Shown: in pieces, positions 11,101 through 21,277 of the stretch
How positions within the stretch are numbered: position 1 is the stretch's first letter
Layout: each line of letters begins with the position of its first letter
Assembly: GCA_037176885.1 (NCBI GenBank)
Contig: JAWWNJ010000204.1
Span: 186,001 to 250,000 of the forward strand
DNA: 64,000 bases
Direction of reading: 5' to 3'
Origin: Favolaschia claudopus
Lineage: Eukaryota > Basidiomycota > Agaricomycetes > Agaricales > Mycenaceae
Program-made: the position numbers and the translations under genes
The notes under the pieces: model-generated
The model's database searches: none
Told to the model about the DNA's origin: nothing
What the model saw: the letters and a program-made list of their open reading frames with translations, nothing else

Positions 11101-12715
11101 TCGGTAAAAAGGATGATACCGCGCTCGTATCGAGAAGCGATGCGCGAGCCGGACAAGTGGGGGCCTGCGATGCAAGCAGAGATTGATCAGCTCGAAAACC
11201 GGGGTGTTTGGAAACTGGTGGACCTACCTGAGGGTGAGCATGCAATTGACGGCATGTGGGTGTACGATTTGAAAGTGGACGGCGAAGGCAAGGTGCTGAA
11301 GCACAAGGGCCGATACGTTGCACGTGGAGACGAGATGGTGGAAGGCAGAGATTTTGAGATCAAGTGGGCGATGGTAGCGCGGATGGAGTCAGTGAGGATG
11401 GTGTTTGCAGTGGCAGCCGTACAGGGATTGGTGGTGCGTCAATGGGACTTTTCGGGAGCATACTTGAATGGTGTGATGGACCGCCCTGTCTATATGAGGC
11501 AGCCGACCGGGTTCGCGAAGCAGGGGGAGGAACACAAGATGTGCTTGCTTCTTCGACCGCTCTACGGACTCGTTCAGGCCGGTCACATCTGGTATAAATT
11601 GCTCGCCGACGGTTATCGCGACCTAGGATACAAGGAGAATCCTGCCGACCCTTGCATCAGAACCCGCGAGCGAAACAATGAATAAACACTCACATCGACC
11701 CACACCGACGATGTTCTTGGAGCATCCTCGTCAGAAGCGGAGAGCCGGCGCGTGGTTGACGAGTTCGCAGCAAAATGGGATTTGAAGGAGGTTGACGTGG
11801 CGCTCTTGCTGGGGTCGACCGTCGAAAAGTTAAGTGACGGATCAATCTCGCTTTCCCAGCAACAGTACTTCGAAAAGGTGTTGGATCACTTCGGCTACAG
11901 CGATCTGCCTCCGCTGTCAACTCCGCTTCCCGCCGGTTACCAAATCCGTACATCACCATCCCCGCTGCCCGCTGAAGATGCTCTCTTCATGATCGACAAA
12001 CCATTCCGTCCCATTCTCGGTACAATTGTCTGGGGATGCTCTGGCACACGACCCGACCTTGCTTATGCATGCTGCGCTCTCGGGCATGTCCAATCTAACC
12101 CTGGACCCGAACATTGGGAAGTCTTAATTGGTGTGTTACGCTACATCAAGGGTACTTTGGACTACGGTGTTCGGTACAAGGCACCCAGAAGAAACGATAA
12201 CGCACCTGGCTCTGGACTTAAACCTGAAGGCCACATGGACTCGGACTGGGCCGGATGTGTGGATACACGACGGTCTACTGCTGGCTACATATTCTTCATG
12301 GGCGGTGCACCGGTGTGCTGGTCGTCGAAACGTCAAGCAGTTGTAGCTTTATCCTCAACTGAAGCCGAATACATTTCACTAGCTCGTGGCGCACAGCAGG
12401 CTATGTGGATGAAGAATTGGCTGACCGGAGTTTTCTTACCGCAAGAACTCCCTTTCGGGCTCCGCGGCGACACCCTGGGTTCTATCAGCCTCACCGAAAC
12501 GACCAAGGGACATGGCTTGTCAAAGCACATTGACACAAGATTTCATTACATTCGTGAGCGGGTCGAGGATGGCGAAATTGTTGTGTCGTCCATTCCGGGC
12601 AAGGAGAATTTTGGCCGACATTTTGACAAAGGCACTCGGGCGTGCTGCCCACGAGAAGATTGTCTCAGCGTTGGGTCTGGATTGGAAACGGAAGAATGCT
12701 GTCCGCCAGGGGGAG
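8131..12715 (+). pseudogene. Copia gag-pol polyprotein, one nonsense and one frameshift
   Basis: I place the start at 8131 (MSQSSIIILPAEKQL); the 56 codons in frame upstream derive from the leader repeat. Domains in order: gag capsid of the UBN2 type (about 8490-8800), CCHC knuckle CSNCSVIGHTKERC (about 8868-8910), aspartic protease YLDSGASEHC (9361-9390), GAG-pre-integrase histidines (about 9800-9930), integrase with HVDLWG, a DLGREFD aspartate and the NGHVERGNRT glutamate (about 9990-10350), reverse transcriptase (about 11100-12000), and RNase H (GHMDSDWAG ... SSTEAEYISLA, about 12230-12400). The RT catalytic box reads HTDD where most copia elements have Y-x-DD. TAA at 11683-11685 splits the RT, three codons before that box. 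An extra T in the run at about 12608-12611 shifts the frame just before the usual ADILTKAL end of RNase H. Confidence 0.9.
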
Positions 12716-12787
12716 TGTTGACGAAGGCTTATTGCCTTTCGTGAACGTTGGCGGCCAGTTCCTATTCCGTCCCGTTTCTGTTTTGTT

Positions 12788-14610
12788 CCCATATTTTTAT
12801 TTTTTGACAACCAGACTTTTATGAACCTAAACTCGAAGTTCGACTTAATCTCAACAGAGTTTGATTTCCAATTCAACGTGCTTGACTTTTTCCAGTGTGA
12901 ATCAAGGCTTAAAAGCTCACCATTCAACCCAATTTTATGTTCATAGATAGATCTGAAGTGATTTGAATTACAGGTGAGCTCTGGTAATCTCAGAATTTCA
13001 ACAACTATTTGGCCTAATGAACAGGTGCTATATGTGACCGGCCTTCCGGCCACCTTAAGGATTTTCGGTATTTTTGCAAGGTACACGACAATTCCATGGG
13101 ACAGTTTGCAACCCTGGTCATAGGCTAGCATCCTACGAGTGAGTTGCAAGCAAAAGTACGAGGATTGTTGATGTTTTGATCATTTGGCAAATATTTTGGT
13201 CCGGGGGGTCCGAAATCGGCCGAAACGAGGACGCCGGCCAGGCGTGGGAATTTCCCGCTGGTCGGCCTTGTCCTGGCCGTCTCAATGCACTTAGGCGCGC
13301 GGGAGGGCGGGGATTCATGGGGAGTCCACTTTAGATCATCTATAGACATTCTTATGATGCACGAGGGGCTCTGTTGACTCTCAACGGAATATATAATTTA
13401 ATAATGATTTTCTAGCTGTATTTAGCGAGCCGACGATATTAAACGGTACAACGAGCGGTGCCTGTGCGCCACGAAGACTGGATATGGGGTAGTATAGCCC
13501 AAATAATGTTGGGATACAGATATGGGAGGAATATGGTGCTATATGAGCAGGGGAATGCTCACTTAGGCAGAACCCTGTTTCTCATAATCAGCCTCTGCAG
13601 AGTCGGCGGGCTCACGTGGCGCGCAGACGGGACAATAGACCAAGGTAAGCTCGTATAGACATTGGACGAGGTATACAAACATATCTGTCTGCCTAAATCA
13701 GCATTGAAGCCCTGCATTCCGCCAGAAAAAATGCAAAGGTTCCGGCCAATCAAAAATGGTGGTTTGACGTCGTCGGCCGCGATACAGAGACATCGTAGAC
13801 AGGTAAATTATTTCAATAGCGCCAAAGAGGAGCATTCATATATAGGATTTGCTATGCCAAGTAGCCAGTCCGCAGGGCGAGGCGGAGATTCAATACATAG
13901 CGGTCTTGTCGTACACATTGGTGCAGAAAAGTGTCGGCTTTCTTAAAATGATGGGCGCCTATGTACGAGGAAACGAAAGCGAGGTGAATATTTCGAGGTG
14001 CAGAGGTGCAGCCACAGATGCCCGGAAGAAAACGAGCCACGGTAGGCGGGAAACGATGCAGTGGTCGTCGAGAACGGGGCGATCTGTCAAGCCAGCAGTG
14101 TGGGAGAAATAAGAAAACACGTCATCGCCTTCCCCCACACCACCGGCACCGTTGACAGCATCACGGCAACTTCATCAGTCAGTCCCAAATTGGTTTCGGA
14201 CACTCGTCTGAACTCATTCTACAACCTACAGATGGTCCGACGACAGCACGAGGGTTCGTTCGACTTCTAAGTAGCAAGTGGCCGGGAGGGTCGTCTGGCC
14301 GGTTTCCCAGATAGTGTGGCAAATGTGATGAGAACTCTTGAAGGTGGGCGCAAAAACGAGACAACGGAATGATTAGATCACTACCCTACTGTACATGGAT
14401 GTCGAGAGTAAATGAAGCACTCAATGACCACGAATCTACTCCCAGCAGTAATGCCTAATCGTAGCATAAGCTCTACGATGGCGACTTGGAGGGAGGTCAT
14501 GGTGGGGGGAGACAAATGTGTGCTGCGGATGTGGAGCAACGCTGTAAGTGACGTCATCGACTCGGCAGCTCGGCCACAGGACTTGAACAAAATTTGCTGG
14601 TTTTTCGAGG
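12788..14610. other. Anonymous spacer
   Basis: No gene recognised. Frames are short and unconserved in appearance. A hairpin CCGGCCTTCCGGCC lies near 13040. A short frame on the minus strand around 13150-13200 starts like a signal peptide (MIKTSTILVLLLATHS) but stops at once. Confidence 0.3.
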
Positions 14611-14614
14611 CCGA

Positions 14615-14872
14615 AATTCATGATGTTTCGTCGTGAATGCAGGTTCAAGATTTTTATGTCACTTTTTGAAAGAGAATCATATGCATTATCCTGGAATGTG
14701 GTCCCACAGTTGGATATGAGTGCGGTACCACACCTTGTAACTCTTAGATCTTTTGGAGCATCATGAAACCAGTCTTGAAATTCATGACGCGTATTCTAAC
14801 GAAACGTCAGGAATCTTGAATTTCAAGACGATGATCTTGAATTTCATGACAAATACTTCTCACAGTGCAAAC
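14615..14872. repeat. Dispersed repeat A1 (TTGAATTTCATGACAAATAC family)
   Basis: The segment shares GAGCATCATGAAA, TCAGGAATCTTGAA and TTGAATTTCATGACAAATAC, in the same order and orientation, with 16515-16710. Both copies end near ACAGTG. It is probably a non-coding transposon relic. Confidence 0.5.
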
Positions 14873-14910
14873 TTACGAAACGTTTTCTCCTTTGAATTTT
14901 ACTCGCATGT

Positions 14911-15095
14911 ACAGTGCCAGACACCCAAAGTCGACGATGATGATTGCCGAAGAACGCGAATTTTTGGCATATCTGAGTCTGACTTCAGAATTAGACTCAG
15001 CACCCTCGAAAACGTCCAAAAAACCACCTCCGAAGTTTTTTCCCACGACATTTTGGCTGCGGCCAAATTTTTGAGCCAAAAAATCAAAATTGTGT
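14911..15095 (+). repeat. Dispersed repeat B1 (matches 30330-30512 inverted)
   Basis: It begins ACAGTGCCAGACACCCAAAG. It shares AAAGTCGAC..TGATTGCCG, CCACCTCCGAAG and TTTTCCCACGACATTTTGGC with the complement of 30330-30512. No coding potential seen. Confidence 0.55.
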
Positions 15096-15477
15096 GTGCC
15101 TCTCCGAGCCTCGGGGAACAAAAATTAGCTAACTAGTATGCCTTCTGAAGCCCCAGTTGTGCTCTAACCAACCATGCCGCCGTCGTCGCCCTCGCCGCCC
15201 TTGCCGCTCATGAATATGGGCCAAGAATGTTTGATGCGGATGCCCTCCGATGCCCAACTGTCGCTTCCGGTGCTTGATAAAACATCTCTGACTCCTTCAG
15301 AACCTCTCGGGAGGCATATTTACACCATGCCTCATACTACTTCCATCAAGTCAGCCATGGAACCACTTTGTCTAACAAATTTATACCCAAGTGACAGTAT
15401 ACAATGAGAAGAATGATTGTCGAACACGAACAGAGTTCGGCAGCCCAGGTGGGCCATTTCAATTACTTGCCACACTA

Positions 15478-15699
15478 TCAGGGGCCAATACGTCGGTGGG
15501 AGAATTTCACCGAAGGGCGGGTGGTGCGGATATCTGAAGCATCAACCCACACCCGGTCACCAACCTTGATGTCTGGAGCTGGCGTCCGCCGGCGGTCATA
15601 GTACTGCTTGTACTCTGCTTTGGCCTTGACAAGTGCTGCCTTCGCCTCGGAAACCCCTGACGCAATCTGATCGTGGAACTCGTTTACAGCCAAGTCCAT
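15478..15699 (-). pseudogene. Ty3/gypsy integrase C-terminal scrap
   Basis: A 73-codon frame contains AKAEYKQYYDRRR, KVGDRVWVDASDIRTTRPS and KFSHRRIGP. This order matches the region between the integrase core and chromodomain of Ty3/gypsy elements, where VGD-x-VW and L/FSHRR-x-GP are typical. The frame stops directly after the GP. No protease, RT or LTR is visible nearby, so this is an isolated fragment. Confidence 0.6.
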
Positions 15700-15744
15700 A
15701 CATCCAAGTCAGCCAAGATGGATTTACTAGCACTAGCTTGTTAC

Positions 15745-16365
15745 ACCATATATGGGATTTTAAACTCGCGCCGGGAACTTTGTCACAAATGTGACGCTGT
15801 CACCAGTTCCCGGCGGTTCCCACGCCCCAACCCTTTGATGGATCGTCTTTCCTGTATAGAGAAGGGCTGGGAAGGCCTCGCGGCAAGCGCTGGCACCACG
15901 CAGTGGGCCTCCGCGGCGAGCGGGAAGCCCCGCGCAGCGGTCGGGGTCTGGGGTGGAAAACCCCAGCCGTCCGGGCCGGCGCCCGCAACCCAACTACCAT
16001 ATGTATTTAGCACAAAAAATTATCTAACATTGAACCCCGCACAATATGACTTGGAAGATTTTGAGCCGTTTCAGGTGAACTAACAGCTAAATTGCCATCA
16101 TCGTCAAGCGGCAGCTCCACGCAGTGGTGCGCCGCAAAATTTGACGAGGATGCCAATTTCGCTGGGAGTTCACCTGAAACGGTGAAAAATCTGGAGGAAA
16201 CTAATCTAATTACTTTGAGGCAAGGTTCCTGTACCCAGAAAGTGCAGAAAAATGTCGCATCAGCTGAAGAAAGAGGCCAAAAGAGCACGAGCGCGTGGGA
16301 ACGCAATGTCACATGTGACAAAACTTCCCGGCGCGGGTTTAATGTCCCCATATATGCGGCTGCAT
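15745..16365. mobile_element. TIR element, about 610 bp, with nested inverted repeat
   Basis: The left end (CATATATGGGATTTTAAACT, then CGCGCCGGGAACTTTGTCAC) is inverted at the right end (16290-16362: GTGACAAAACTTCCCGGCGCGGG then CCCCATATATG). A second inverted pair, TTTCAGGTGAAC (about 16070) and GTTCACCTGAAA (about 16167), lies inside. No transposase frame seen, so a non-autonomous DNA element is likely. Confidence 0.55.
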
Positions 16366-16514
16366 TGAGTGAGTCCGAATACTGAACCCGTTACAGATAT
16401 TCCTGAGCTACCTTCTTCGACCCCTCTTTACATTCGGGAGGGGTAGATGATGTGTGAGTAGAATATTGAGTACATAATGGCACTCAACAACCTGGCTCGT
16501 GGACTTGGCAAAAA

Positions 16515-16710
16515 TTTGACAGTCTTGCATGATGAAATTCATGACGTTTTGTCATGAATTCATATGCTCAACAACTATTGTAAAAATGGGTTTCTGAGCA
16601 TCATGAAAGGCATCTTGAATTTCATGATGTGGTTCATGACAAAACATCAGGAATCTTGAAATTCCTCATTATTGTTTTGAATTTCATGACAAATACTTCG
16701 AACAGTGTCA
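16515..16710. repeat. Dispersed repeat A2
   Basis: Second member of the family at 14615-14872. It starts with TGAAATTCATGACGTTTTGT and ends TTTCATGACAAATACTTC...ACAGTG. Confidence 0.5.
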
Positions 16711-17224
16711 TCGCTGTCTTGGACGCAATTCTGGAGAGAATGCCTCGTGTGTAGGCGCGTTGGAAAGGCAGTTCTAGTCGCTTTCCATTTATATGCATTT
16801 GTAGCGCGGATTCCGGTTGGATAACTTATTGTTGTCGTGTCTCTTCTCTACTTCCACCGTGATCACAGTTTTGTTCTCTGGTTTTGTTCCTTCTCAGGCG
16901 CGCGTAACAATTCTCTGCCGTGCGGTGTATAGCGCCAGTGGGGTGCGTCCTCAAAAGGAAAGGATGCTAATTTTCGCCAAATTTTGCTGTGGCGTATTCT
17001 ATTTTTTTTTCTCGTTTGCCACTGGAGTCTGGGTGGCTTACTCTAGTAGAGGGTTTGCGAAGAGCCATTGGAGCCATTGAATGGCTACCAATTTCCGTAT
17101 TAGGAGAGTTTGATGGGCTAAACTTTTATGTCGAAGTCGAAAAGAGCTATTTGGAATGAAAATTGGATGCTCAGACCGGGCGTAGCTTTCGTCAATACGC
17201 CGGAGCTCGGGCACTCTCAAGAAT

Positions 17225-17404
17225 GGCTGCACCGTTTTGCTTCATTTAAGATGTAGAATCACTCATTTTTGATGGCGCCACAAGAAATGGTAAAAACAGC
17301 CAAAAATGGCCAACTTCAGACCGTGATATCTCAACAACGGCTGCACCGTTTGACTTCATTTAAGATGTAGAATCACTCATTTTTGATGGCGCTACAAGAC
17401 AGTT
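17225..17404. repeat. Direct repeat, about 65 bp, period 114
   Basis: GGCTGCACCGTTT(T/G)(G/A)CTTCATTTAAG... to TGGCGC(C/T)ACAAGA occurs at 17225-17288 and again at 17339-17403 with only a few mismatches. The 50 bp between them differ. Confidence 0.7.
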
Positions 17405-18809
17405 CAAACCATCATTCGAACAAAAAAAGTACCGTTGACTTACAAAATTGAGGTTTTGAGCTACAAGATTGTTTGGCCATTTTCGGCCAAACATCAATTA
17501 TTTTTGATCTCGGTGATGGTCAGTAATTTGTTACAGGTGCAGTCTACATACACCCAGCACCTGGAACCATGCAAAAAGGTGCAAAGACGGCCGGGATCGG
17601 TCAAAGAACCGACCGTCCATGACTTTTTCTCACTACGAGTAGACATCGGCTACATCAGCAAAAGAGGGAAGTAGTTGCAGACAGACGTAAATAAAGCATT
17701 GTAAACCCGCAAAATCCTCAAAAAGCATTGCAGACCCACATAAGCTCGGTGATTTGTCACCGAGATTTATACCAAACCTCCGATACTACAAACCTCACGG
17801 CGCTAGGTGGGGTTTGCAATGGATTCATAGTTTACAAAGGTATATCGAGGAATGTCAGGACACCCCCCATTCTCGCTCTTCGCTCCCATCCTCTTGCTCA
17901 GACCACCACACATTGCAGATAGCGATGAAAGCAAATTGATTTCAAATTACAGACAGCGAAGACATTACGAGGATGCCACGGTGCGCCAGCATACACACCG
18001 GTAGGCGCTGGGAACGAACCACACAGGCTACCAATGAGAACTTGATACTTGAGGCTCTTGACAGAAGGTAGTGCGCTTGAGGTAACATTGAGGTAACACG
18101 GCTTCGAAGACATCTGAATAAGTTGCATGTTTGTCAGCTTGAGGAAGAGGCACTTGACGAAACAAATTTTTTGGCGTAACTGCAGCGGAGAGAGGGACGT
18201 TGAAGGTGAGACAAGGATGGCGGGAAGATTAACGCGGTTGAGAAGGTTGACTTGACAGAATGTTTGATGGGCTTGAGGGGAACGTTTGAGGCGAGACATT
18301 GAGGTGGTTGAGGGAGGTGGCTATCCTTTGGTCTCAGAGCGAGGCACCGGAGGTAGGAACGATGAGGGTTTGAGGATAGAATCCGACTTGTGGGGGATAG
18401 ATAGGGGATAGAGGCTTGTTACCACAGCCTTGCGACTCCAAATGGTGGGCTTGAAGGAATTGATGCGCGGCGGCGGGATCTAGAGGTTGTGACTTGGTCC
18501 AGCTTTGAGGTAGATGACCTGAGATGGAGCTTGAGGTGAGGAACGAAGGAGAAAGAGGAGGGCGAAGGAGGGGGAAGATGGTGGGAGAGGAAGAGAGGTG
18601 TGATCAATGTTCGTTGTTTGATCAATCTATCAACAAGTGGGGCAGTGCGCGCACGGACCACCCATCAATCAGCGCTTTGATCACGCTTGCTCCCGCGGAC
18701 TCCCGCTCACTGCCGCTACATCTCCCAGCGCCGTTAGCTCCCCTCCGAGTTGGAACTTGGCAATCCAAAGGCGCGCTGTCACGGTCGACTGACAACTTTT
18801 GCGAACCAC
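17405..18809. other. Anonymous spacer
   Basis: A 133-codon minus-strand frame (17898-18299) and an 80-codon minus frame (18419-18661) are open but show no recognised domain. No supported gene. Confidence 0.3.
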
Positions 18810-18962
18810 TACAGTCGAAGCTGTCATAACCCATAGCTCCCATAACCCATACATTTTTGGGCGTTTTTGACCAGTTTTTGGCTGGGATAACCCATAAATC
18901 TGTCATATCCCATAGCTTTTTGGCCCTACCGAGGGCTATGGGTTATGACAGCTTCGACTGTA
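18810..18962. mobile_element. pogo-type MITE copy 1, 149 bp, TA-flanked
   Basis: Perfect 25-bp inverted termini begin CAGTCGAAGCTGTCATAACC (18812) and end at 18960, with TA on both sides. The interior repeats ATAACCCATA motifs. Termini starting CAGT with a TA target are typical of pogo/Fot1-type elements. Confidence 0.8.
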
Positions 18963-20747
18963 TGTATCTCGAATATCGCTACACATCGCACAGAGTAAGT
19001 AGAAGTCATCCTTTTCTGAGGCTGTCTGGCTAAGGGTCTCCCAATCCTTTCCACAGAATTCTCCGTTTTGGAAACTCTCGCCGATGTTTTCGCAAGTGTA
19101 CAATGGTTTGCAGAGGCTTTGCAGATGCGCATCAACTCGGCGATTGATTGGAATCATCACCACGCATCAGCGAGATCTCCCGCTTTTGCTGATGTCGTGT
19201 TGGGTTGGGTTCGACTTGAGCTCAAGAATTGAGCACCCCTACGGCCACGGAGGCGATCAGCCCAAGGTCTCGGAGACAAAGCGACGGAGGAAGACTTACC
19301 TGAACGACTGTAACTGCTTCCGGCCCGAGGGGCGAGTTAAGTCGCGTATCCCTCTTCCGACCTACTGTAGGAGGTGGGGATACTGGGCTGTTGTTGCCGA
19401 CCAGCGGCAAGTGGCGACAGGCGAATTTGCCTATGCAATAGCGTGTATTTGCAACCCCCCAAAAGACGATTTTTCCGTGGCGAAACTCGCTTAGAATTTT
19501 GTGAGACTCGCTTAATCGCGGTCGCTCCACACCACTGCGCACTCTTTCTAACGTCTGTTCGCTGCTTGCGACGTTGACCACCACGAAAAAAGACACCGCA
19601 GGACGTTAGGCAGCGGCGAATCCGTTGCACCTGCTTTTGAATCAAGGAGGCAGGTGCGAGATTGAGTTGAAGCGCGACTACTTAAGGTTGGCAAAGCTTT
19701 GCGATCATTTTCTGAAACTCGCTTATCATTTTGTGAGATCTCAAAATGGAAACACTTTCCCACACCCCTTTCGGCCTTTATTCGAGCAACACAAGGGCCT
19801 ATGAATTATGTCTGTGGAGAGCCGGCGGAATTCAAGTTTTCAAGTTGAGAAAAGAGAAGAGAAAGGGAGAGAAAAGGGAGAGACTCACTATGTACCTGAG
19901 ATTCTGTTTCCAAGAAATCAGCGCTTTCAAAGTCACTGTAGCGCCCTCCAAAGCAATTGCGATCTTGATTTCTTATGCCCTGATTAGGCAGATCAAAAGT
20001 ATTCAAAATATGGTAAGAGGTATGTCCTTTCGGAGCAGCTGCCTCCTTGGGACATACTCTCAGCCAATCAAATTCAAGATCTTCTCGGAAGTTTCCTCGG
20101 CCGTTCTCACACTAGGTCCGAAAAGGCCGATGAACCTCTTTTCAGTGTTGATTTTGCTTGACGACTCGTACTTCAAGCTTCAAGGCTGGACTCATGTCGC
20201 GGACAATGTCATAATCATTCCAGGACATTTATGAGTACGGCGGCCGGAAACAGCCCGAAATGGATTTATGGAGCAGCAAGATTCAAAGACTCCGAATGCG
20301 GACTCAGCAGTTCCGCGCTGCGAGTACAGCTTGAACCAAAACTAACAAAGCAAACGAGTTCAATAGTGACAATTGTACAGTATATATCATTTATTCTACT
20401 TCGAGCTTGTACAGTATCAGCATCTTTTCCTCAATCATCTCAGGCTCACGGACGCGAAATGGGGCACATTACAATGATGCGGAAAGATTGTCTAGTCGAT
20501 GACTCGGAGGTGGGGTAAATCAGACCCGGGGGACCTTAGAGTAGATACAAAGTTCAATGAAGATATTGTAGCTCAGGACAGAAAGGCCTTCAGGTTTTAA
20601 GTTCAATTTCCAGTCTCATCTAATGATTGTTCAGCTGCTGAATTTGTCGAATATCCCGTTTACTAACAAGCCTGGCAGGACATTCGGGATTCAGAGTATG
20701 TTGAATTACTTGTATTGAGTGATTTGTGCGCTCCTACTCTACAGCTA
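18963..20747. other. Anonymous spacer
   Basis: The longest frame (19746-20234, 162 codons) has a Lys/Arg/Glu-rich patch but no known motif. Nothing else identified. Confidence 0.3.
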
Positions 20748-20916
20748 GTGCTCAGCGCAACCCGGTTCCCTACTGGTCTTCCGGCCAGACTTCTAGCCCC
20801 CCGTGAGCTCTGGTACCCGAGCTCTGGTCCTCCGGACCTCCGGCTCCGGTCCCCCGGTCCCCGGCCCGGCTTCCCACGCTCCCCCGGACCTGGGCCAAGC
20901 CCCAGCGGTCCCGGCA
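20748..20916. repeat. GC-rich CCGG/GGTCC short-motif repeat
   Basis: The segment runs from TAGTGCTCAGCGCAACCCGG to CAGCGGTCCCGGCACTGA. It is dense in CCGG, GGTCC and GAGCTCTGG. It replaces the upstream coding part of the gene fragment that starts at 20917. The ends (TAGTGC, GCACTGA) hint at a MITE, but no target duplication is visible. Confidence 0.4.
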
Positions 20917-21277
20917 CTGAATTTGAAGGTTTTGCGTCATCGAAAATACTGGGGACAAACATAAATTCGCGCGGCATATTGAAGAGTTTCAAGAACATCA
21001 TACGACTTTTGATCCTACATTTCGACCAGCCTACCTTCGTATAGGCCCTAGAAAAACAAGGCAGCCGGTTATTGCTGTCGAAATCGGTTCGCGAGTTCGT
21101 CGCAGGGAGGAAGATGAAGACCCAGACTATGTTCAGGAGCAACGTGCAACAAAGCGACAGGCTACGGCTCGCACGCTGCGTCCGCGAAGAAAAGGTCCAG
21201 AGGTTCAGAAGAAAAGTCTTCCTGGAAAGGTTGTGCAGTCGGGTCGTGGCTGGGATATTGTGGAGATAGATGAATAA
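20917..21277 (+). pseudogene. Orphan C-terminal copy of the PHD-element gene
   Basis: Reading from LNLKVLRHRKYW, with one extra G in the GGGG run at 20951-20954, this stretch matches the last ~115 codons of the minus-strand gene at 48380-49997. Shared features include the RP-x-Y-x-R-I-x-PR-x-TR-x-P-x-IAV segment, an acidic DYV motif, KRQAT(A/T)RTLRPRRK and the C-terminus LPGKVVQSGRGWDIVE. No element terminus or CCGC array follows it downstream, so it was separated from its element. Confidence 0.7.

Larger units (their letters stand above)
7701..12787 (+). mobile_element. Ty1/copia LTR retrotransposon, 3' LTR truncated
   Basis: The left LTR begins TGTTGACGAAGGCTTATTGC at 7701. The same 72 bases recur without mismatch at 12716-12787, directly after a purine tract AGGGGGAG, and then stop, so the 3' LTR is cut short. 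Between them lies one gag-pol reading frame with a nonsense codon and a 1-base shift. Because the second LTR is truncated, the end of the 5' LTR and the primer-binding site cannot be placed. The identical LTR starts point to recent insertion. Confidence 0.9.

Noticed and set aside
17898..18299. 133-codon minus frame as a gene
   Set aside because: No domain or composition bias typical of coding sequence and no neighbouring exon that extends it.
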